DNA from: an uncultured Clostridia bacterium
GTDB taxonomy: Bacteria > Bacillota > Clostridia > Oscillospirales > Ruminococcaceae
NCBI GenBank assembly: GCA_947176675.1
Contig: CAMWRN010000185.1
Span: 1-5,148 of the forward strand
Direction: 5' to 3'
DNA: 5,148 bases
Shown here: positions 1 through 5,148 of the stretch, in pieces
Layout of the letters: the number at the start of each line of letters is the position of its first letter
Numbering within the stretch: position 1 is the first letter of the stretch
Position numbers and translations under genes: made by a program
The notes under the pieces: model-generated
The model's input: only the letters and a program-made list of their open reading frames with translations
Databases searched by the model: none
What the model was told of the DNA's origin: nothing

Positions 1-322
1 CAATGAGATTTCCTATTCCGCCGGACATAATCATAACAGCACTTATAAGAAAAAACAGATGTTTATTTTTGTACTTTACAACTAAAATAAACAGTGCAAT
101 AAGCATAACAAGTGTAAATCCTACAAGGAACCATCTTGCTCCGCTGAAACTGCTGAATGCCGCTCCCGTGTTTTCGGTATATTTAAGACCAAGTATCTCA
201 AAGTCCCCAAAGTGTATAAAGTCCATAACATTTACAGGTTTAAGAACCTCAACCGCCCAATGCTTTATAGCCTGATCGACGGCAATTAAAATTATTCCAA
301 AAATAATCAGTACAACAACCAT
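1..322 (-). CDS. lspA: Lipoprotein signal peptidase (signal peptidase II), 3'-truncated by the window edge
   Basis: LspA is the membrane aspartyl protease that removes signal peptides from diacylglyceryl-modified prolipoproteins, the second step of lipoprotein maturation; globomycin inhibits it. Translating the minus strand from the ATG at 320-322 gives 107 uninterrupted residues. A first hydrophobic segment (about 2-15) runs into the family signature D16-Q17 with K20. The conserved ENTGAAFS stretch lies at 50-57. Further membrane segments span about 64-82 and 89-103, and the start of the catalytic motif, GGIGNLI, is at 101-107. The next codon begins with G, as expected for the Asp of GN-I-D-R, so the window stops just before the first catalytic Asp. 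The second Asp motif and last membrane helix are off the window. Family members are about 150-165 aa, so roughly two thirds is present. An AGGA six bases upstream supports the start. The gene follows ileS, a common Firmicutes order. Identification is very secure; intactness beyond the edge is unknown. Confidence 0.95.
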   Translation of the reverse strand, partial: MVVVLIIFGIILIAVDQAIKHWAVEVLKPVNVMDFIHFGDFEILGLKYTENTGAAFSSFSGARWFLVGFTLVMLIALFILVVKYKNKHLFFLISAVMIMSGGIGNLI

Positions 323-328
323 TTTAAA

Positions 329-334
329 TCCTAA
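329..334 (-). promoter_or_regulatory. Ribosome binding site of lspA
   Basis: The minus strand reads TTAGGA here, with the AGGA core six bases before the lspA ATG. It is a moderate Shine-Dalgarno. No in-frame ATG lies between it and the end of ileS, so it fixes the start. It sits just outside the hairpin at 338-368, leaving the site accessible when the hairpin is folded. Confidence 0.6.
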
Positions 335-337
335 CCA

Positions 338-368
338 ATCTAAGCCAAGGATAGCCCTTGGCTTAGAT
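338..368 (-). other. Perfect 13-bp inverted repeat (hairpin) between ileS and lspA
   Basis: Bases 338-350 and 356-368 are exact reverse complements (arm ATCTAAGCCAAGG on the plus strand) around a 5-base loop at 351-355. The hairpin begins 9 bases after the ileS stop codon and ends 15 bases before the lspA start. It is the only strong stem in any intergenic gap of the window. Neither strand has a run of T after the stem, so it does not look like a standard rho-independent terminator. A role in processing, 3'-end protection of the upstream message or partial attenuation is an inference; only the structure is seen directly. Confidence 0.8.
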
Positions 369-377
369 ACTAAAAGT

Positions 378-3170
378 TTACTTTACTTCTTCAGCGCAGC
401 GTGCACAAAGCGTAGGGTGATCTGCATTGCTGCCCACATATTCAGAATAAGACCAGCACCTCTCGCACTTCTTTCCGGCAGCTCTTTCAACATCATAAGA
501 TACGCCTTCAAAGTTATCACTATTGAACTCACCGTTTCCACCCTTACAAATCTCAACAGCAGACACAATAAATACCTTCTCAAGTATATCATTTAATGAA
601 CTGAACTTACTGTAGTTGTCGCTGTCCGCATGAATAATAATCTTCGCTTCGAGCGGAGCACCGATAAACTTGTTCTGACGCTTAAATTCCAAAGCCTTTG
701 TAACGTCTGAACGGAGCTTATAAATCTCATTCCATTTTTCAATAAACTTATCATCTGCAGAAATATCAATTTTTTCAGGCATATGATTCAGAAAAATACT
801 TCTCACATCATCGTTCGCCGAGTGAGGAATGTATTTCCATATTTCTTCTGCAGTAAAGCACAGAATCGGAGCAATCATTTTTGAAACCGCGTTGAGAATT
901 CTATACATAGCAGTCTGAGCAGCGCGTCTGTCAACGGACTTCTCGCCTGTGCAGTAAAGCCTGTCCTTAATGATATCAAGATAGAAGTTAGACATCTCGG
1001 TTATGCAGAAATTATGGATGCTACTTACCACAATGTGGAAATCATAAGCTTCATATGCTGCCTTAACCTTGTCAATAAGAGCGTTAAGCTTTATAAGCGC
1101 AAGCTTGTCGATTTCGTGCAGTTCATCATTGGAAACACAATCGGTATCGGGATTAAAACCGCTTCCATTGCAGAGATTTCCCAAAATAAACCTTGCAGTA
1201 TTCCTGATTTTCTTATAGGTATCCGAAAGCTGTTTAAGGATATCCTTTGAAATTCTTATATCGGAATGATAATCGGAAGAAGCTGTCCATAGGCGAAGAA
1301 TATCTGCACCGTATTGATCTGTGATCTCGCTTGGGTCAATACCGTTTCCGAGTGATTTGTGCATTGCCCTACCCTCGCCGTCAACGACCCAGCCATGTGT
1401 GCAGACAGCCTTATATGGAGCTCTGCCTTTAGTTGCAATGGAAGTAAGCAACGACGACTGAAACCAACCTCTATACTGATCCGCACCCTCAAGATAAAGC
1501 TCTACAGGCGTCTCGTAACCACGCTCTTCCATGACGCCCTTGTGTGTAACACCGCTGTCAAACCAAACATCAAAAATATCCTTTTCCTTGATAAATTCCG
1601 TGCAGCCGCACTCACAGGCTGTTCCCACAGGCAGAAAATCCTTGGGTTCTTTAAGATACCAAGAATCCGAACCTTCATTACGGAACATATCTGAAATTGC
1701 TTTTATAGTCTCGTCCGTAACTACGGGCTTACCGCAGTCCTTACAATATACAACAGGGATAGGCACACCCCATGTACGCTGACGTGAAATACACCAGTCA
1801 CTGCGATCTTTTACCATTCCGCTGATCCTATCCTGACCCCATTCGGGAATCCACTGAACGTCCTTAATAGCATTAAGCGTTGCTTCTTTGAAGTCCTTGA
1901 CGGAACAGAACCACTGCTCTGTAGCACGGAACAAAACGGGATTTTTACATCTCCAGCAATGAGGATACTGGTGAGCAATCTTCTTTACTGCAAACATTGC
2001 TCCGCAGTCCTCCAAATCCTTTGCAATAACCTTATTTGAAGCTTCTGTGGTAAGTCCGGAATACTTGCCCGCTTCTGCGGTCTGTACACCCTTTGAATCA
2101 ACTGGAACTGTAATTCCGATTTCGGGGTATTTTTTGCAAACTTCAAAGTCGTCCACACCGAAACCGGGAGCCGTATGAACACAGCCTGTACCGCTTTCAA
2201 GAGTAACATGATCGCCCACAATAACAAGTGACGGACGCGCCATTACAGGGTGCTCCGTAACAATATATTCCAACTCTTTTCCCTTTACAGAGCCTGTTGT
2301 TGTATAGTCAATGATGCCTGCGGCTTCCATTGTAGGTTTAACAAGCTCTGTAGCCATAATATAGTTTTCGCCGTTAGCCTGCACAGCGGTGTACTCATAT
2401 TCGGGACCGAGACAAATAGCTAAATTTCCAGGAAGAGTCCATGTCGTAGTAGTCCAGATAACAAAATAAGTTTTATCAAGATCAAGACCCAATTGAGAAA
2501 GCTTGCCCTTGTCATCTGTGACCTTGAACTTTACATAAACGGAATAGCAGGGATCGTCCTCATATTCGATCTCAGCCTCGGCAAGTGCAGTCTGACAATC
2601 GGGACACCAATAAACAGGCTTCAAACCTTTATAGATGTAACCCTTTTTATACATATCGCCGAAGATTTCGACCTGTCCTGCTTCAACCTCGGGCTTTAAG
2701 GTAAGATAAGGATCTTTGAAATCTCCCCATACACCTAAACGCTGAAATTGCTTTCTCTGGTTGTCCACCTGCTTCAAAGCATACTCCAAACAGTGTTTTC
2801 TGAGTTCAACCGGAGGAATCGCTCCATTCTCAACCCCGATCTCTTTAAGAGCCTTAAGCTCAATTGGCAGACCGTGAGTATCCCAACCCGGAATATACGG
2901 AGCCCAATAACCAAGCATATTCCTGCTTCGTACAATAATATCCTTTAAAACCTTATTAAGTGCCGTACCCATATGGATATCACCGTTTGCATAAGGAGGT
3001 CCGTCGTGAAGAATGAATCTCGGCTTTCCCTCATTTTTTCTGACCATTTCGTAATAAGTTCCGTCTTTTTCCCAATTTTCAAGCATAGCGGGTTCTTTCT
3101 GAGTAAGGTTTCCGCGCATTGAAAATTCTGTTTGGGGAAGATTAATTGTTGAATTGTAATCCTGCGCCAT
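378..3170 (-). CDS. ileS: Isoleucyl-tRNA synthetase, bacterial type, complete
   Basis: This cytoplasmic class I synthetase charges tRNA-Ile with isoleucine and hydrolyses mischarged valine. It has 930 aa, normal for the family (about 920-940). The Rossmann catalytic domain carries the HIGH-type signature HMGT at 66-69 and a KMSKS-type loop AMHKS at 602-606, with the second Lys (K605) kept. The CP1 editing domain (about 190-390) has the threonine-rich WTTTTWTLPGN at 239-249, H332, and D340-D341; D341 aligns with the editing Asp known in E. coli. WCISRQRTWG is at 459-468 and WFDSG at 536-540. The anticodon-binding helical region is roughly 650-830. Cysteines fall into three likely zinc sites: C189/C192 with C405/C408, C476/C479 with C521/C523, and C-terminal C902/C905 with C922/C925. 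The ATG follows AAGGAGAG with 7-base spacing. It lies 18 nt after divIVA, leaving no room for a T-box leader. No frameshift or truncation is seen. Confidence 0.99.
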   Translation of the reverse strand: MAQDYNSTINLPQTEFSMRGNLTQKEPAMLENWEKDGTYYEMVRKNEGKPRFILHDGPPYANGDIHMGTALNKVLKDIIVRSRNMLGYWAPYIPGWDTHGLPIELKALKEIGVENGAIPPVELRKHCLEYALKQVDNQRKQFQRLGVWGDFKDPYLTLKPEVEAGQVEIFGDMYKKGYIYKGLKPVYWCPDCQTALAEAEIEYEDDPCYSVYVKFKVTDDKGKLSQLGLDLDKTYFVIWTTTTWTLPGNLAICLGPEYEYTAVQANGENYIMATELVKPTMEAAGIIDYTTTGSVKGKELEYIVTEHPVMARPSLVIVGDHVTLESGTGCVHTAPGFGVDDFEVCKKYPEIGITVPVDSKGVQTAEAGKYSGLTTEASNKVIAKDLEDCGAMFAVKKIAHQYPHCWRCKNPVLFRATEQWFCSVKDFKEATLNAIKDVQWIPEWGQDRISGMVKDRSDWCISRQRTWGVPIPVVYCKDCGKPVVTDETIKAISDMFRNEGSDSWYLKEPKDFLPVGTACECGCTEFIKEKDIFDVWFDSGVTHKGVMEERGYETPVELYLEGADQYRGWFQSSLLTSIATKGRAPYKAVCTHGWVVDGEGRAMHKSLGNGIDPSEITDQYGADILRLWTASSDYHSDIRISKDILKQLSDTYKKIRNTARFILGNLCNGSGFNPDTDCVSNDELHEIDKLALIKLNALIDKVKAAYEAYDFHIVVSSIHNFCITEMSNFYLDIIKDRLYCTGEKSVDRRAAQTAMYRILNAVSKMIAPILCFTAEEIWKYIPHSANDDVRSIFLNHMPEKIDISADDKFIEKWNEIYKLRSDVTKALEFKRQNKFIGAPLEAKIIIHADSDNYSKFSSLNDILEKVFIVSAVEICKGGNGEFNSDNFEGVSYDVERAAGKKCERCWSYSEYVGSNADHPTLCARCAEEVK

Positions 3171-3177
3171 TGGTATT

Positions 3178-3185
3178 CTCTCCTT
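3178..3185 (-). promoter_or_regulatory. Strong ribosome binding site of ileS
   Basis: The minus strand reads AAGGAGAG, a near-perfect Shine-Dalgarno, seven bases before the ileS ATG at 3168-3170. It lies directly after the divIVA stop codon (3189-3191) and occupies much of the 18-nt gap, so ileS is translated from the same message as divIVA with its own strong initiation signal. Confidence 0.85.
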
Positions 3186-3188
3186 GGT

Positions 3189-3905
3189 TTATTTATTATG
3201 TCCGAATTTTAATTCTCCGAACTTACTTTCCGCATTTTTCGGCGTACCTGCGGGAATTGGATCGTCAAAAGGATACGCTGATTTTTCTTGTCTGTAAGGA
3301 TTATCCATAACTCTGGTAGCTTCAAAATCCTGCTGAGCGTGCTGCTGCGGCTGAGCATGAACAGATTCGCTTTGAGTGGCAGGAGCTGGAGCAGGAACCG
3401 GTGCAGGTGCTGGTGCCTGAGCTGGTTCTGATACAGGCGGCTGTTCATCAGCATCGTCCTCATAATCTGGAATGGAAGTGATCTGTTCAAGGTGCTGCTT
3501 GTACATATTTAACAAATTTGCCTTGAAGTCAGATACCTCCTGCTGCATTTTAACAAGGCATCGTTTTTCCTTTTCAAGCTGTACCTTAGTGCTGCCGATA
3601 ATCTCTCCCGCCTTGGCTCTTGCTTCGGAAAGAATCTTATCTGCTTGAACCTGAGCCTCGGCAATAACTGCTCTGCTCTGCTTTTGAGCACTGATAAGAG
3701 CGTCTTTCAGGGCTTCCTCATCCTTTTTATATTCACGGACGCTTTCCACAAGAACCGCTATTTTCTTCTCGGCTTCTTCTTTATCTCTTTGATATCTTTC
3801 AATATCCCGCGCGATCTCGCGAAGGAAATCGTCTACCTCATCGGTTTTATATCCGGGCCTTGCCTGTTCAAAACGCTTATTGTTAATATCCTTAACACTC
3901 AGCAT
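3189..3905 (-). CDS. divIVA: DivIVA-family cell division/polar organiser protein
   Basis: DivIVA proteins bind curved membrane at division sites and poles and recruit division or wall-growth partners. The chosen start is the ATG at 3903-3905 (238 aa). A GTG four codons upstream is in frame but lies inside the Shine-Dalgarno GAGGTGG. Residues 1-30 form the N-terminal membrane-binding DivIVA domain, with DINNKRF at 6-12, the PGY turn at 17-19 and EVDDFL at 23-28. A long charged coiled coil follows (about 28-143), rich in Glu, Lys, Ala and Gln. Residues 145-225 are acidic, then Pro/Ala- and Gln-rich, and probably disordered, including an alternating Ala-Pro stretch at 161-177. The C terminus has a repeated KFG motif (KFGELKFG, 228-235). 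It is longer than B. subtilis DivIVA (about 164 aa) because of this tail. The coiled coil could also suit the GpsB branch, but the length and the neighbours sepF, ylmH and ileS favour DivIVA. It lies 17 nt after ylmH. Confidence 0.95.
   Translation of the reverse strand: MLSVKDINNKRFEQARPGYKTDEVDDFLREIARDIERYQRDKEEAEKKIAVLVESVREYKKDEEALKDALISAQKQSRAVIAEAQVQADKILSEARAKAGEIIGSTKVQLEKEKRCLVKMQQEVSDFKANLLNMYKQHLEQITSIPDYEDDADEQPPVSEPAQAPAPAPVPAPAPATQSESVHAQPQQHAQQDFEATRVMDNPYRQEKSAYPFDDPIPAGTPKNAESKFGELKFGHNK
3375..3425 (-). repeat. Ala-Pro low-complexity repeat inside divIVA
   Basis: Seventeen codons (DivIVA residues 161-177) encode a mostly alternating Ala-Pro run, PAQAPAPAPVPAPAPAT. On the DNA this appears as imperfect GCW-CCW hexamer units. 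Such runs usually form extended, stiff linkers and can vary in length between strains by slippage; the linker role and length variation are inferences here. The reading frame stays open through it. Confidence 0.7.
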
Positions 3906-3913
3906 AATTGCTA

Positions 3914-3920
3914 CCACCTC
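3914..3920 (-). promoter_or_regulatory. Ribosome binding site that decides the divIVA start
   Basis: The minus strand reads GAGGTGG, eight bases before the ATG at 3903-3905. The upstream in-frame GTG (3915-3917) is part of this site and so cannot be the start it serves. The site lies in the 17-nt gap after the ylmH stop codon (3923-3925). Confidence 0.85.
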
Positions 3921-3922
3921 AA

Positions 3923-4696
3923 TTAAATAAATTTTTTTACCGTTATATGGAATCTATCCTTTTTGGTTTTACCGTTAACCGAAAAAAGAATGAATTTTCC
4001 AAAACCTCTCACCGAAAAAATATTACCGCTTTCAAGACAGTAAGACACCGACTCTACAGTACAATAATTGACATTTGCTCCGCCGCCTTTTATTATATCA
4101 GCAGCTTTTCCGCGGCTTATTCCAGCAGCAAACGCAAGGACGCTGTCCAACCTCAACGAAGAAACCGAACCGTTTTTTTCGATAAACGCCTGCTCAACCT
4201 TTAAATTCGGATTATTGTCCTCCTCAACCTTAACGCCTACAGAACCGATTTTTGTTATCTCCGACAACAGCATGTCCTTGACCGTATCATATACAAAAGC
4301 CGTTGCAGTTCCTTTGCCTACAACAATATCGCCAATCATTTCTCTTTTGATCTGCCTTGACATAAACACACCGAGAAAGTCCCTGTGAGAAAGCTTATCA
4401 TTTTCCCTGTATTTAAAGGTAAGTGCCGAAATTGGAAATTTTCTTTCCTCGCAATATTCGGGAAAAACTCCCAGCACCTTTCTGGAAGCGTTCTCATAGC
4501 CTCCGTAAAAGCTATAACCCACGAATCCCCGCTCTTTCAGAACCGCCTGCGTCAATGCAGCTTGTCGTTCGTCAAGAAAATTAGAGAACCTTTCGGAATA
4601 ACTTTTCTCACAAATATTCATCATATCAGTAGTATGAGAAACCAGTATCCTGTCTTCTTCCGAAAGTCTCAAAAAATATTCGTTAAGCGCACTCAT
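3923..4696 (-). CDS. ylmH: YlmH-type S4-domain RNA-binding protein
   Basis: YlmH proteins carry an S4 RNA-binding domain. In Bacillus subtilis YlmH has been linked to ribosome-associated quality control on 50S subunits, and the cluster position long suggested a tie to cell division. The protein has 257 aa, the usual family size. Residues 1-175 are the YlmH N-terminal region, including the family signature LSHRDFLGVF at 102-111 followed by IKREMIGDIVV at 116-126. The S4 domain covers about 178-245, with RLDSVLAFAAGISRGKA at 182-198, IIKGGGANVNY at 201-211 and a basic C terminus. The ATG lies 3 nt after the sepF stop (TGA-TAA-ATG) and no purine-rich Shine-Dalgarno is seen at normal spacing, so it is probably translated by coupling to sepF. 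divIVA follows after 17 nt. Unlike B. subtilis, no ylmG stands between sepF and ylmH. Family identity is confident; its role in this organism is inferred. Confidence 0.93.
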   Translation of the reverse strand: MSALNEYFLRLSEEDRILVSHTTDMMNICEKSYSERFSNFLDERQAALTQAVLKERGFVGYSFYGGYENASRKVLGVFPEYCEERKFPISALTFKYRENDKLSHRDFLGVFMSRQIKREMIGDIVVGKGTATAFVYDTVKDMLLSEITKIGSVGVKVEEDNNPNLKVEQAFIEKNGSVSSLRLDSVLAFAAGISRGKAADIIKGGGANVNYCTVESVSYCLESGNIFSVRGFGKFILFSVNGKTKKDRFHITVKKFI

Positions 4697-4702
4697 TTAT
4701 CA
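4694..4702 (-). promoter_or_regulatory. sepF stop / ylmH start junction, probable translational coupling
   Basis: The minus strand reads TGA TAA ATG: the sepF stop, a second in-frame stop, then the ylmH ATG. The 13 bases before the ATG (ATTTCTTTGATAA) hold no AGG or GAG core, and the nearest G run (GGGG, 4711-4714) is too distant. Reinitiation by ribosomes finishing sepF is the simplest reading, which would tie YlmH output to SepF output. Confidence 0.5.
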
Positions 4703-5082
4703 AAGAAATACCCCGTTATTTTCAAGCTCGCCGACCAAATCTTCGCCCACAAAACCAACGTTATACGGCGTAATAATAAACGTATTGTTGGCTACAGGCT
4801 TGATATTGCCGCCGTTTGCGTAAGCAACGCCGCCGAGAAAATCAATGATCCTCCTTGTAACGTCGGGAGTAGTTGATTCAAGATTAAGCACAACAGTCTT
4901 TTTGGAGTTCAGATGGTCGGCGATCTGCTTGGTATCCTGAAAAACCTCGGGTTTAACAAGAATAACCTGAAGCTGTGCCGTGGCATGAATATTGACTACC
5001 TTATTTCTTTTGCTGACCTCGTCGTCAAAATTATCGCTTAAATTATCAAACGTGTCAAGATCGTTTTCGTTATCGTCCTCGG
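4700..5082 (-). CDS. sepF: Cell division protein SepF, 5' end missing at the contig end
   Basis: SepF is a cytoplasmic protein that binds FtsZ, tethers it to the membrane and helps shape the septum. The frame stays open from 5082 down to the TGA at 4700-4702, giving 126 complete residues. An acidic, probably disordered linker (EDDNENDLDTFDN and onwards) leads to the SepF core. The core starts near VVNIHATAQLQVILVKP, continues with KKTVVLNLES, TRRIIDFLGGVAYANGG and NTFIITPYNVGF, and ends at NNGVFL. The Gly-rich FLGG-AYA segment is the family's oligomerisation and FtsZ-binding core. The N-terminal amphipathic membrane helix is absent. An in-frame TAA at 5090-5092 falls within adapter sequence starting at 5083, so it is an artefact and the gene is merely incomplete. 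The GTG at 4889-4891 is an internal Val codon within KTVVLNLES, not a start. Complete proteins are about 150 aa or more. Confidence 0.93.
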
Positions 5083-5148
5083 CTGTCGCTTATAAACATC
5101 TGAAGCAGCCGCCCAATTAATAGGTGTAGATCTCGGTGGTCGCCGGAT
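5083..5148. other. Residual Illumina Nextera adapter (mosaic end + read-1 primer + i5 index + P5), not genomic
   Basis: On the plus strand the contig ends in the order expected when a read runs through a short Nextera insert into the i5/P5 side. 5083-5101 is the 19-base Tn5 mosaic end (canonical CTGTCTCTTATACACATCT) with 2 mismatches. 5102-5115 is the 14-base Nextera primer region (canonical GACGCTGCCGACGA) with 4 mismatches. 5116-5123 is the 8-base index, ATTAATAG. 5124-5148 is P5, in which the first 22 bases match exactly and one mismatch follows. The alignment needs no gaps over 66 bases. The canonical sequences are from memory. The substitutions look like uncorrected low-quality read tails. 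The true genomic sequence therefore ends at 5082. Confidence 0.97.

Noticed and set aside
1..40. Possible adapter at the left end as well
   Set aside because: The sequence translates as conserved LspA right up to base 2 and shows no match to Nextera or other Illumina sequences.
3..275. Plus-strand 90-codon open frame at the left end
   Set aside because: The minus strand here encodes LspA with its conserved motifs; the plus frame is its antisense.
338..368. Rho-independent terminator after ileS
   Set aside because: The stem is strong, but no T-rich run follows on either strand, and lspA starts 15 bases beyond it on the same strand.
1359..1694. Plus-strand open frames antisense to ileS, the longest 111 codons
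   Set aside because: They are opposite a full-length, highly conserved IleRS frame, have no ribosome binding site and no recognisable domain.
3906..3917. GTG at 3915-3917 as the divIVA start (242 aa)
   Set aside because: It lies inside the Shine-Dalgarno GAGGTGG, which is correctly spaced for the ATG at 3903-3905, and the family normally starts just before the L-x-x-x-D-I-x-N-K motif.
4385..4876. Plus-strand 163-codon open frame opposite ylmH and sepF
   Set aside because: It is a shadow of two well-identified genes and crosses their junction; its composition fits reverse-strand coding sequence and it has no known motif.
4700..4891. A separate 63-residue gene starting at GTG 4889-4891
   Set aside because: The same frame continues upstream with clear SepF sequence, and the GTG is the second Val of the conserved KTVVLNLES strand.
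1..5082. A previously undescribed system
   Set aside because: Every gene is a recognised member of a conserved Firmicutes division/translation cluster, the gaps are at most 55 bases, and no CRISPR, phage, toxin-antitoxin or other accessory signal is seen.
5083..5101. Tn5/IS50-like mosaic end, which could suggest a transposon boundary next to sepF
   Set aside because: It is followed at exact spacing by the Nextera primer region, an index and the P5 sequence, so it comes from library preparation and not from a natural insertion.

Overview
The window looks like one short contig from a low-to-moderate GC Gram-positive bacterium of the class Clostridia. A Ruminococcaceae/Oscillospiraceae-like gut or rumen organism is the best guess, from protein style and gene order rather than any database comparison. 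All genes lie on the minus strand. Read in the direction of transcription (right to left) they are sepF (5' end missing), ylmH, divIVA, ileS and lspA (3' end missing). This is the conserved Firmicutes cluster downstream of the main division and cell-wall genes. It joins division-site proteins (SepF, DivIVA), an S4-domain RNA-binding protein (YlmH), isoleucyl-tRNA synthetase and lipoprotein signal peptidase.

Layout by position: 1-322 is the first 107 codons of lspA, cut by the left edge one base into the codon for the first catalytic Asp. 323-377 is a 55-bp spacer with a perfect 13-bp hairpin. 378-3170 is a complete ileS (930 aa). 3189-3905 is a complete divIVA (238 aa, starting at an internal ATG). 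3923-4696 is a complete ylmH (257 aa). 4700-5082 is the C-terminal part of sepF. Gaps between the first four genes are 3, 17 and 18 nt, so they are almost certainly one transcription unit. No promoter or rho-independent terminator is visible, and no intergenic stretch reaches 300 bases.

The most important observation is that the last 66 bases (5083-5148) are not genome. They match, with about eight substitutions, an Illumina Nextera read-through: Tn5 mosaic end, Nextera read-1 primer region, an 8-base i5 index and the P5 flow-cell sequence. The in-frame stop that seems to end sepF on its 5' side (5090-5092) lies inside this adapter, so sepF is truncated by the contig end and is not a pseudogene.

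I found no undescribed biological system. The remaining points are variations on known themes: no T-box leader before ileS, no ylmG between sepF and ylmH, a ylmH start without a Shine-Dalgarno, a non-canonical KMSKS loop and an extra-long DivIVA tail.
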